From a virus, in the IMG/VR virus record IMGVR_UViG_3300014720_000133, positions 1 through 28,936 of that record: a stretch of DNA of 28,936 nt; one strand, written 5' to 3'. Shown here one piece after another: positions 14,014 to 22,141 of the stretch (position 1 is the stretch's first letter; each line of letters opens with the position of its first letter). The translations under genes and the position numbers were made by a program. Under the pieces are notes generated by a model that did not search any database, was not told the DNA's origin, and saw only the letters and a list, made by a program, of their open reading frames with translations.

Positions 14014-15155
14014 GCATTAAGACCACGGTTGTTTTCGAAAAATTGGTATCGAGCCAAAATAGGTTAAGCGTATTTCAGGGTAGTTCAAGGGCATCGAAGA
14101 CTTATAATATTTTGATATATTGGGTTTATCGGTTGTTGCAGGAGAATGGGAAGATATTGTCCATTGTCAGGAAGACTGGTCCTGCGATGAAGGGTTCCGT
14201 TCTTAGGGATTTGAAGGAGATATTGATTAGTTTTGGTGTTTATGACCCTGAGAATTGGAAGGTTGTTGATGGGGTATATCACATTGGGAATGGTTGCATG
14301 ATTGAGTGGTTTGCTTGTGATGATGAGAGCAAGGTTCGAGGTAGGAGCAGGGATTATTTGTTCATCAACGAAGCCACGGAGGTTAGCTTTGAGGAGTTTC
14401 AGCAGTTGATATTAAGAACAAGGGAGAAGATTGTTATTGATTTCAACCCCTCCCTTATGGAGAGTTATCTGTATGATTTGGAGCAGAGGGAGGATTGTGA
14501 TTATCATATTGTTACGTATAAGGACAATCCGTTTTTGCCAGATGACCAGATTAAGGAAATTGAACGGTTAAAGGATTTGGATGATAACCTTTGGTTGGTT
14601 TTCGGATTGGGGCAGAGGGGAAATCCTGAGACCTTGGTGTTTCCCAAGTTTTTGGAATATGAATCCCTTCCTGTTGGATGTGAGTTTTTGGGTAGGGGAA
14701 TGGACTTTGGCTATCACGACCCAACGACCTTGGTTGAGGTTTATCTCAGGCATGATGAGTTGTATTTGAAGGAGTTGATGTATGCCAAGGGCTTGACGGT
14801 TCCTGATATTGTTTTTAACTTAAATTTTTCCAATATTCCCAAATGGGATTATATTTGGTGTGATAGTGCCGAGCCGATGCTTATTGCCGATTTGAAGAGA
14901 AATGGATTTCTTACCAAGAAGGTGGTCAAGCAATCCATATTGTCAGGGATTGAAAAGATTAAACGACATAAGGTATTTATTCATAAGGATTCACATAATT
15001 TGAAAAAGGAGTTCCAATCTTATTCTTGGAGGAAGGACCCCAACGGAAAGATGATGGATGTCCCTGAGGATAAGAACAACCACGCAATCGATGCGGTTAG
15101 GTATGTGTTGGAGATGATGTTAAATAAACGAAAAACAGCAATTAGGGTTGTATGA
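14010..15155 (+). CDS. terL: Terminase large subunit
   Basis: 381 residues. The ATP-driven packaging motor and headful/cos nuclease. Walker A is GSSRASKT (24-31). Walker B is YLFINE with catalytic Glu121. The nuclease domain shows GMDFGYHDPTT (Asp232), CDSAEP (Asp285) and NNHAIDAVRY (Asp361), the three acidic positions of the RNase H-like fold. This order matches the SPP1/Terminase_3-type large subunits. Length is slightly short but both domains are complete. The start overlaps the upstream gene (ATGA), and its stop overlaps the next start in the same way. The coding strand is strikingly G-rich: bases 14281-14340 contain 22 G and 5 C. Confidence 0.95.
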   Translation: MSIKTTVVFEKLVSSQNRLSVFQGSSRASKTYNILIYWVYRLLQENGKILSIVRKTGPAMKGSVLRDLKEILISFGVYDPENWKVVDGVYHIGNGCMIEWFACDDESKVRGRSRDYLFINEATEVSFEEFQQLILRTREKIVIDFNPSLMESYLYDLEQREDCDYHIVTYKDNPFLPDDQIKEIERLKDLDDNLWLVFGLGQRGNPETLVFPKFLEYESLPVGCEFLGRGMDFGYHDPTTLVEVYLRHDELYLKELMYAKGLTVPDIVFNLNFSNIPKWDYIWCDSAEPMLIADLKRNGFLTKKVVKQSILSGIEKIKRHKVFIHKDSHNLKKEFQSYSWRKDPNGKMMDVPEDKNNHAIDAVRYVLEMMLNKRKTAIRVV

Positions 15156-15814
15156 ACATGCAAATTAAATTGGGGGATAAGTTGGTTGACCTCCCATTGG
15201 AATTCTCTTATTGGCAATGGAATAGAATGAAAGCTGCGGGTGATGACCTATCCCCCCTTTCAATGATATCCATTTGCTCGGGATTGGATAAAAAAGAAAT
15301 AAAGAAAGCGGATTTGTCTCATATTGAAATGGTATCAGAATATCTTGCCACAATTTATTTTAGCGCAAAACCAACCAATGATATTTTTGTTACCTTTTTT
15401 CATAAGGATGTTGAATATGGTCTACAGAAAGATTTTTCAAAACTCAAGTATGGTGCTTGGGTTGACTTGGAGGTCTATTCCTCACAGGATGTTGATAAGA
15501 ATATTCCCAAGATATTGTCTTTGATGTATTACCCAATTAAGGAATGGAAGGGGAAGAAATATATTTTGGAGGAGTATTCTGATGAATTGGTTGAGCATAC
15601 CGCATCAGAGTTTGAAGATATTCCCATGAGAATATGGTGGGGATTTTCAAGTTTTTTTTTGCTTTTCGCCGGCAGATATATCGAAAATATCAGGAGTTCT
15701 TTGACTACGAAGACAAGGATGGAGAAAATGTATCAGAGGGGGAAGAAGATTCTCCCAAAGTTTCTGCAAAAGAGGCTACCGCACGTTTTTACTTTTGGGG
15801 ATTCCAAGTTTTAA
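15152..15814 (+). CDS. Tail assembly chaperone, short (G-like) product
   Basis: 220 residues. It lies upstream of the tape measure gene, where tail assembly chaperones of the lambda gpG/gpGT type sit. Residues 1-170 look like a folded domain (LPLEFSYWQWNRMKAAGDDL, MRIWWGFSSFF). After Phe169 the frame reads through T9 and continues for about 50 residues (AGRYIENIRSSLTTKTRMEK) of low-quality, basic sequence that may be only the out-of-frame reading of the -1 product. The -1 frame opens across the same region and gives a more protein-like C-terminus. The two readings together suggest short and frameshifted forms. Confidence 0.65.
   Translation: MNMQIKLGDKLVDLPLEFSYWQWNRMKAAGDDLSPLSMISICSGLDKKEIKKADLSHIEMVSEYLATIYFSAKPTNDIFVTFFHKDVEYGLQKDFSKLKYGAWVDLEVYSSQDVDKNIPKILSLMYYPIKEWKGKKYILEEYSDELVEHTASEFEDIPMRIWWGFSSFFLLFAGRYIENIRSSLTTKTRMEKMYQRGKKILPKFLQKRLPHVFTFGDSKF
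15655..15661 (+). promoter_or_regulatory. -1 ribosomal frameshift slippery site
   Basis: T TTT TTG in the zero frame, inside a run of nine T (15652-15660). A one-base slip back re-pairs both tRNAs on TTT and joins the upstream chaperone to the downstream -1 frame. A T9 tract could also cause RNA-polymerase slippage or a sequencing length error. Confidence 0.6.
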
Positions 15815-15972
15815 CCAACAAGGATATAACCAAATGGGATAAGGTGTCAAATATGCCCTTATATTTATGTTTGAATCATCTTGCTTCGCACAAGGAAGAG
15901 GTTCTGAAAGAGAATGAACGAATTAGAAAACAAGAACTCGAATGGAAGAATATGTCTCGCTCGCGAGGATAA
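15661..15972 (+). CDS. Tail assembly chaperone, frameshift (GT-like) extension
   Basis: About 104 residues added after the slip, beginning AFRRQIYRKYQEFFDYEDKD and running through KEATARFYFWGFQVLTNKDI to MSRSRG. The frame is open upstream to an ATG at 15634, but the sensible product is a fusion with residues 1-169 of the gene at 15152. The fused protein would be about 273 residues. The extension has the mixed helical, charged character of T domains, which recruit the tape measure protein during tail assembly. It overlaps the next gene's start by 31 nt. Confidence 0.6.
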   Translation, partial: AFRRQIYRKYQEFFDYEDKDGENVSEGEEDSPKVSAKEATARFYFWGFQVLTNKDITKWDKVSNMPLYLCLNHLASHKEEVLKENERIRKQELEWKNMSRSRG

Positions 15973-16778
15973 TTAAATTATTTGAGGATTATGTATCCTC
16001 TGACCCAAGATTGCATTCTTTTGGGTTTGGTGATGTTATTGAGTTCGGATTTAATTTGGTTGACGAATATGGAAACTATGCATTTATGTTTGTCACCCCC
16101 ATTAATTCGGTTTTTGAACTTAACCTTACTCGTTATCAGTTTTCAATTATCTTTGCCGACCGCTTGAACGACGATAGAAGCAACCGCATTCAGGTTATCT
16201 CTGATATGAATTTGGTTGCACGAAGATTTGTCTCACAGATTTATATCAATCAAGGAAACTTGTTTGACTACATGAACATTATCCTTCCAACGGAAAGCAT
16301 GCCGTTTATGGAAAGATTTAATTTTGAGGTTGCAGGAGTTGTCTTGAATCTTCAGATTGAAGTATTCGAAGATATGAATGCTTGTGATTTCTATCCAACC
16401 CCCACACAAACTTCAACCCCCACTTCAACACCATCGGTTACTCCGACTCCCACTTTTACTCCAACATCAAGTTGTCCTGTGACCACTCAGTATTTGGAGG
16501 TCATCCTTCAGAGTTGTCATGCATTCAAGTTGGCTGTATGGAATGATGCAGGATTCACAAGTGCTGCAAATGCATTATGTAATTATGTCATATCAGGGAC
16601 TGCTTATGGAGATATGGGAACGGTTTATTCGGGAACCGAAACAATCTTATCGGGACAACATCAACACAACTTTAATTTGAATCCCGTTCTTCAACCCGGA
16701 GAATGTATTTCATCGTTTGTGGTGCATTCTTATTCAGCGCCATCTTGTGTTTGTCCCGTAAATCTTATCTTACCTTAA
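15942..16778 (+). CDS. Tail/neck protein with Pro/Thr linker and Cys module
   Basis: 278 residues. The N-terminal domain (1-147) includes FGFGDVIEFGFN, the segment FADRLNDDRSNRIQVISDMN and PFMERFNFEVAGVVLNLQIE. It is a family I know from Bacteroidota phages, located between chaperone and neck genes. Residues 152-176 are a Pro/Thr linker, followed by a roughly 100-residue C-terminal module with paired Cys (SCPVTTQYLEVILQSC, APSCVCP). The linker plus module looks like an appended exposed domain, as in the 515- and 713-residue proteins. The start at 15942 lies inside the end of the frameshifted chaperone. Confidence 0.55.
   Translation: MEEYVSLARIIKLFEDYVSSDPRLHSFGFGDVIEFGFNLVDEYGNYAFMFVTPINSVFELNLTRYQFSIIFADRLNDDRSNRIQVISDMNLVARRFVSQIYINQGNLFDYMNIILPTESMPFMERFNFEVAGVVLNLQIEVFEDMNACDFYPTPTQTSTPTSTPSVTPTPTFTPTSSCPVTTQYLEVILQSCHAFKLAVWNDAGFTSAANALCNYVISGTAYGDMGTVYSGTETILSGQHQHNFNLNPVLQPGECISSFVVHSYSAPSCVCPVNLILP
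16395..16469 (+). repeat. Pro/Thr linker sharing a 14-mer with another gene
   Basis: Codes [34 protein letters not shown] at 16440-16453 is identical to 18721-18734 in the 713-residue tail gene, and 12 of these bases recur at 4622-4633. Confidence 0.85.
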
Positions 16779-16786
16779 TTTAAGTT

Positions 16787-17380
16787 ATGGAAGATGAGCT
16801 CTTAAACAGGGTTGGTCAACTTATCCTCAATGAGGTAAAATCTACTTTTTCAGAACTTTATCCTTCGAGGACGTTTGGTGGACAACAAAAACCTATTTCA
16901 GGTCAACTTCCTCCCATTTTTTCAAGCAAAAATGCGACAAGAACTTATGTGAATTCTCTTCGGTACCGAATTGTTACTGATGAGGAGGACCAATCATTTA
17001 TTCAGATATTTTCAACAATCCCTGAAGAAGCTGACTACGGCAAATATATTGAATCAGGGAGAATTCCTGGATTTTGGCCAAACATCAATGCCATAAGAAT
17101 ATGGATGACAGCAAAACAGATAAAACCCCAACCTTTGCTCCAAAAAAATTCAAAGGGTGAACCTGTTTATAAAATACCAACTTTGAAGCAGTTGAATTAT
17201 TTGATATCAAGGTCTATTTTCAGGGAAGGTATTTTTCCATTTCCTTATGTGGATATCACCTATGAACGAATAAGAAAACAGCTTGTAAAAGACCTTGAAC
17301 CGGCAGTTGCCCAAAAGGTAACCAACCTTATCAGAGAGCGAGTTGTATTTATGGTTAACCCCCAAAGACAAACACGATGA
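16787..17380 (+). CDS. Probable tail-completion/neck protein (HK97 gp10-like)
   Basis: 197 residues. The segment YGKYIESGRIPG (84-95) followed by NINAIRIWMTAKQI (99-112) matches the pattern of gp10-like neck proteins, in which a Tyr-x-x-x-Ile-Glu-x-Gly-Arg loop precedes a helix. These proteins join the tail tube to the head. The C-terminal half is basic and helical (ITYERIRKQLVKDLEPAVAQ). Its stop overlaps the start of the next gene (ATGA). The assignment rests on the motif and on the position between chaperone and baseplate genes. Confidence 0.5.
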   Translation: MEDELLNRVGQLILNEVKSTFSELYPSRTFGGQQKPISGQLPPIFSSKNATRTYVNSLRYRIVTDEEDQSFIQIFSTIPEEADYGKYIESGRIPGFWPNINAIRIWMTAKQIKPQPLLQKNSKGEPVYKIPTLKQLNYLISRSIFREGIFPFPYVDITYERIRKQLVKDLEPAVAQKVTNLIRERVVFMVNPQRQTR

Positions 17381-19518
17381 ATGTAAGTATTATACAATCA
17401 CCCGAAGATTTTCAACCCGTTAAAAGTGACGGATTATTTTTTGTGGCTTCGGCCGATACCCAATCGGTTTTTAACTTTCGGTATGTGTTTGAGTTGTATA
17501 TTCAAGGGGTAAAAGTATTCACGGGCAAGTCCACCCCAAATCCTGAAGGATTGGGAGTTTTGGATGTGAGCAAAGTTATGGAAACTTATCTAACGGGTTC
17601 TCCCGTTGCATTGGATGAAAATACTGCCATATTTTGGCATACGACATTTCCTTTTTCAAGACCATATTCAAATCAAGTATTTCTCTATTATATCCAAGTG
17701 GGTGAGGAACATTCCAACACACAGACGGGTAGGGTCGAACAATATTCAGGTATAGGAAGCAATTTAGGTTTTCCTGGTGTACCTTCGTTGGATTTTAGAA
17801 CATATTTGGGGACGTTGCCAGTGAATTACATTGCAAACATCCAAGATTTTGACTATGGTCCGTTTGTTTTATCAGGAAATCCAACAAACTTTCAGCAAGG
17901 TTTGTTTTTAACAAACTCACCCCGTCAAAGAGATTTGAATGAGGATGATTGGTTTACCCTTTCATTTACCAATTATAGGATAAACAACCAAGATGTTTAT
18001 TCTGAGCCGTATTATGCAAAAATTGACTTCTACGACAATATCGGAGCATTTATAACCGCATATACCTTTACGAACATTTGGACCAACGGAGGGGGTCCTT
18101 TATCGTCTTGTACGAACAATTATCCTGTTCTTATTCCCCCCTCTTTGGATGCCACGGATTTCAACATCTTAAACTTGGGTGTTGGACCAAGGAATTTGCC
18201 GTCAATACCTAACGGAACATATTATTATAACGTTGGTTTGTATGGTGTGAGAAATAACATTTTGGTTACTCCCACACCCACTTCTTCGGTAACCCCAACA
18301 CCCTCATTCACACCTTCACCAACTCCATCATCACCTGCGTGTGATGAGTATTTGGTTGAAAACAATGCTGGTTTCACCGTTACCGAGACCTTCCCTGATT
18401 GTGATGGTAATTCAGTTACTTTGACTTTGCTCACAGGACAAACTGCTTTGGTTTGTGTAAGCACCGTTCCAATTTCACAATTCACTTGGACACTTCAAGG
18501 GGTTTGTCCTCCTGCGTGTATCTGTTTGGATGTTACTTTTACCAATACGGTTGGAAGAAGTGAAATTCTTTACTACAAAGATTGTAATGAAGTTCTTATT
18601 GGACTGACCATTGCACCATTTGGTGTTTATAACACTTGTATTTGTAATTTCTTCTCTTGGACGGGCTCAACATTCACCATTGTCAATAACGGACCATGTT
18701 CCTTTCCAACGCCAACAGCAACTCCGACTCCCACGGCAACACCAGTTCCTGGAATCAATGCTTTGCTTCGTGGTTGTTGCGACCCATCGCAGCAAATCTA
18801 TGCAAGAATACCTGGTCGTGCTGTTTTTGGAAACTCCTTTGCTTATAATGGGGAATGTTTCAACTATGTGCAATCTGCATCATTCTTTGATATTGATTTG
18901 ACTGATGGTCAAACATATTTGGAATGTCAATCTTGTATTATTGATAATCCATGTGGTCCTGAACAAGATATTTTGCCTGTAAGACCTGATATTGAACCTA
19001 TTATAAATGTTCCAAGTTTGGCTGGTGAGGGTGCTTGTGTGGCATATCAACCATGTTCAGAGGTCTTTACCTTCAAATTGGTTTGTGACGAAGGTGCACA
19101 ATTTGGTCAAAGACAAATTATGTTCCGTAATAGGTATGGGGTATATGACTACTATCGTTTTGTAAGGGGTAAGGCTGAAGGTTTGGACATTGAAAGACAA
19201 ACTTACCAACAATACAATCAAACTTGGGGACAAGCAAACATCTTGAAGACAACATATTCGAGAGGAACTTCCAACTGGCAAACTCGTATTACTGAGACCC
19301 ATGTAATCAACTCAGGATTTATATCTCAAGCTGAGATGGTTTATCTACAGGAACTCTATACATCAGATGATGTTTATGAGGTAAAACCTGATGGAACTTT
19401 ATTCCCAATCAATGTGGTGAATACTGAATTCATCATTCGTAATAAAGGAAATAAAAATTTGGTGAACTTGGAGCTTACCTATATTTACTCCAACAACATC
19501 AGAATGTTAGGATTATAA
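17377..19518 (+). CDS. Distal tail protein with inserted Cys modules
   Basis: 713 residues. The N-terminal region (1-290) begins MNVSIIQSPEDFQPVKSDGL and contains VLDVSKVMETYL. The C-terminal region (about 540-713) has FRNRYGVYDYYRFVRGKAEG, INSGFISQAEMVYLQELYTS and NLELTYIYSNNIRMLG. Together they look like a conserved Bacteroidota-phage baseplate protein. Between them lie two Pro/Thr linkers (297-322 and 443-459) and two related Cys modules (DCDGNSVTLTLLTGQTALVC; DCNEVLIGLTIAPFGVYNTC). The modules seem inserted into the parent protein and are likely exposed. It is probably next to the tail tip, ahead of the 872-residue protein and the tape measure. Confidence 0.6.
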   Translation: MNVSIIQSPEDFQPVKSDGLFFVASADTQSVFNFRYVFELYIQGVKVFTGKSTPNPEGLGVLDVSKVMETYLTGSPVALDENTAIFWHTTFPFSRPYSNQVFLYYIQVGEEHSNTQTGRVEQYSGIGSNLGFPGVPSLDFRTYLGTLPVNYIANIQDFDYGPFVLSGNPTNFQQGLFLTNSPRQRDLNEDDWFTLSFTNYRINNQDVYSEPYYAKIDFYDNIGAFITAYTFTNIWTNGGGPLSSCTNNYPVLIPPSLDATDFNILNLGVGPRNLPSIPNGTYYYNVGLYGVRNNILVTPTPTSSVTPTPSFTPSPTPSSPACDEYLVENNAGFTVTETFPDCDGNSVTLTLLTGQTALVCVSTVPISQFTWTLQGVCPPACICLDVTFTNTVGRSEILYYKDCNEVLIGLTIAPFGVYNTCICNFFSWTGSTFTIVNNGPCSFPTPTATPTPTATPVPGINALLRGCCDPSQQIYARIPGRAVFGNSFAYNGECFNYVQSASFFDIDLTDGQTYLECQSCIIDNPCGPEQDILPVRPDIEPIINVPSLAGEGACVAYQPCSEVFTFKLVCDEGAQFGQRQIMFRNRYGVYDYYRFVRGKAEGLDIERQTYQQYNQTWGQANILKTTYSRGTSNWQTRITETHVINSGFISQAEMVYLQELYTSDDVYEVKPDGTLFPINVVNTEFIIRNKGNKNLVNLELTYIYSNNIRMLGL
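18265..18342 (+). repeat. Pro/Thr linker 1 of the 713-residue tail protein
   Basis: Codes TPTPTSSVTPTPSFTPSPTP. It precedes the first Cys module. A shorter linker (18703-18753, FPTPTATPTPTATPVPG) follows the second. Confidence 0.85.
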
Positions 19519-19521
19519 AAA

Positions 19522-22140
19522 ATGTTGGATACTACCTTATTAGTTTTAACTGATAGTGGATATCAAACTTTGGATATTTTCCAAGAACTTCCCATATCAG
19601 TCAATTATTCTGAATTATCAATCACAGAGATTGACGCAAGGAGGTCTCCATATTCGTCAACTTTTACGATTCCTGGTACGGAGGGAAACAATGTAATTTT
19701 CCAACATTTTTATGAGGTTAACGGAACAGATTTCAATCCGTTAAATGAGGTAAATTGTGTTGTTCAATATAGGGGAAATGACATATTTCGAGGTAAACTA
19801 AGATTGAACAAGGTTGTTGTTTTTTATGATTATAACGAGTATGAAGTTTATATCACTTCTGAACTGCAGAATCTCTCATCTGTTCTTAAAGAAACCACTT
19901 TGCCTGATTTAGATTGGGCTGATTATTATTTTGATATGAATTATACCTCCGTGACAACCTCATGGAGTGCAAATACGCAAAATACCCAAGGGTTATTTGG
20001 TGGAGATATCTTGATGCCATTGATAAATTATGGATTACCAATTCAAAGTGGACAAACCGCTCCTGATTGGTTTTTTTCAATGGATAACGATGTTCAGTAT
20101 GGTTCAATAACATATTCAGGTAATGCAATCAACGCCCTTTATTTCAAACCATCAATCAGAATAAAAGCAGTAGTTGATAAGATATTTTCAGGAACAGGAT
20201 ATAATTATAATTCTGATTTTTTTGATACATCTTATTTCCGTTCAATTTACATGGACACAGCTCAAAATGGACAGATTGGTCCTGTTTTGGGAAGTGGGGT
20301 GACCAATGAAAACTTTTTTAAGGTTTTTTCTCCTTCACCTTTTACGCTATTACCTGTTGATTCACAGGGTAATCAAAAACTGCAATGGTCATTTCCTTTC
20401 AACAATTTGGGAAATTCGGGTTACGACCCCCTCCAAAATGTAACTTTTTGGAATGCTGCCAATCCTGAGCAAACAGGATACTTCCAAGTTCCATATTCTG
20501 GTGATTATTATTGGAATTTGCGTTTTACCTATGCCCAAAAGTATATTTATAGCAACGATACAATATTCCGTTTATTAGTTAAAGTTGCTGACAATGTCGC
20601 TGACTTGGAAAATGGGGGTAATATACTTTATCAAACTCCTGGTGCTGGTTTTGCTGCAGATAGTGGAAATAAAGGAGCCAATATATTCTTTTCAGGAACA
20701 GTTCAAGCAGGACAATATGTAAAGCCATATCTTGTCTTTGAAAGTGGTGCGATTGCGGCAGGATTATACATTCAAAGATTTCAAGGACTAACAATTTTTG
20801 ACGATGACCCAATGTGGGAACTCTATGGTTCTCCATTTATTACAAGTGCGACTACCATTGACATGAAATTGCAAATGCCCAACATCACGTGCATGAATTT
20901 CATGAGGAGTTTGGTAAATCAATTTAATTTGGTTATTACAGAAGATGTTCAACAGAATACATTCAGAATTGAACCATTACCTTGGTATTTCGATGAAGAC
21001 CAACGAACCGAAAGAGATTGGACAGATTATCTTGATATAAATTCTCCTGTTGAGATTTCTGCATTGAATTTTGATTTGCCAAAACAAATTAATTTCAAGG
21101 GATTTTACAATGAAAACGAGACACTTAATAGACAATATCTCTCAAATTATCAATTATTATTTGGAGAAAGAAGATTTTTGACTGATACAACAATCCCTGA
21201 TGGAGAATTGGTTATTGAAACCATATTCTCACCATTGCCCACTGATTTTATATCAGGTTCAACAAATGTCATAATCCCACAACTTTGGTATCTTGAAAAA
21301 GACCAAGAACCCATCGGTACTGGTAATTACCCGATACCAAGACAAAATTCTCCGCATTTATTCTTTTGGGTAGGTAATAGATACTTTTGGAAAGATTGGG
21401 GGGACTATACTGTTGGTAACCAACGTAGATGGTGGTTATTATCAGGAAATACACCAATTGCCCAAACAACTTATCCTTGCGTATCACACATCACAAGTTT
21501 GGATTCGTTGGATGCCGCACAAAACTCAGAATTGAATTTTTATCCTTCAACAGATTATTATTTTGAAGAAACAACAGACTTTTTGAAATATGTTCAAAAT
21601 ACAACCTATCGATATTTTTGGCAAACCCATATTGAAAATCTTTATTCACCAAATGCAAGGAAATATACAGGTAGATTTATAATGTCTCCTCAATATTATG
21701 CAGATTTGAAGTTGACTGATAAGATATGGATAAAAGATGCATCCTATAGAATTGATTCAATCAATAATGCAAATTTGGTTGAGCCACAATCCACAGAAAT
21801 TACCCTGGTTAAGGATTTGAACCTATACTATAGAGAAACTCTTTGGGCTCCATCAGTTGGTATTGCACCGAATTCAGCATATCCAGCTACCCCTGGTTGT
21901 GTGGTTTATTCATTTACAGCAGTTGCAAATTATGACCAATTCCTTGTTTGCACAAGAAATACTCCACTTGTGACCTTCTACAGTAGTGACCCTGCTGGTT
22001 TGGTTGAGGGTGCCAAAATTTACACCACAAACACTTGCAGCACCTTCGCTGATACGGGATTATATTTAAGATTAACGGGTTCAACCGAGAATTTCGTGAT
22101 AGATTTCTTGGGAACCGCATTGAGCAACGGACAATGTTAA
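19522..22140 (+). CDS. Tail tip/baseplate protein with C-terminal module
   Basis: 872 residues. The N-terminal domain (about 1-110) reads LPISVNYSELSITEIDARRS, YSSTFTIPGTEGNNVIFQHF, then VVQYRGNDIFRGKLRLNKVV. This is the pattern of large tail-tip proteins in Bacteroidota phages, which form the adsorption end of the tail. The middle has a conserved block (NITCMNFMRSLVNQFNLVIT). The last 75 residues (VVYSFTAVANYDQFLVCTRN to the C-terminal GQC) form a separate module with KIYTTNTCSTFADTGLYL, similar in layout to [17 protein letters not shown] in the 515-residue protein. No lytic or peptidase motif is visible. It starts 3 nt after the previous stop. Confidence 0.65.
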   Translation: MLDTTLLVLTDSGYQTLDIFQELPISVNYSELSITEIDARRSPYSSTFTIPGTEGNNVIFQHFYEVNGTDFNPLNEVNCVVQYRGNDIFRGKLRLNKVVVFYDYNEYEVYITSELQNLSSVLKETTLPDLDWADYYFDMNYTSVTTSWSANTQNTQGLFGGDILMPLINYGLPIQSGQTAPDWFFSMDNDVQYGSITYSGNAINALYFKPSIRIKAVVDKIFSGTGYNYNSDFFDTSYFRSIYMDTAQNGQIGPVLGSGVTNENFFKVFSPSPFTLLPVDSQGNQKLQWSFPFNNLGNSGYDPLQNVTFWNAANPEQTGYFQVPYSGDYYWNLRFTYAQKYIYSNDTIFRLLVKVADNVADLENGGNILYQTPGAGFAADSGNKGANIFFSGTVQAGQYVKPYLVFESGAIAAGLYIQRFQGLTIFDDDPMWELYGSPFITSATTIDMKLQMPNITCMNFMRSLVNQFNLVITEDVQQNTFRIEPLPWYFDEDQRTERDWTDYLDINSPVEISALNFDLPKQINFKGFYNENETLNRQYLSNYQLLFGERRFLTDTTIPDGELVIETIFSPLPTDFISGSTNVIIPQLWYLEKDQEPIGTGNYPIPRQNSPHLFFWVGNRYFWKDWGDYTVGNQRRWWLLSGNTPIAQTTYPCVSHITSLDSLDAAQNSELNFYPSTDYYFEETTDFLKYVQNTTYRYFWQTHIENLYSPNARKYTGRFIMSPQYYADLKLTDKIWIKDASYRIDSINNANLVEPQSTEITLVKDLNLYYRETLWAPSVGIAPNSAYPATPGCVVYSFTAVANYDQFLVCTRNTPLVTFYSSDPAGLVEGAKIYTTNTCSTFADTGLYLRLTGSTENFVIDFLGTALSNGQC

Positions 22141-22141
22141 T

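Noticed and set aside
15662-15814. Zero-frame tail of the chaperone gene as a functional domain
   Set aside because: It reads like the out-of-frame translation of the -1 product; kept inside the gene because I cannot exclude that the short form is made.
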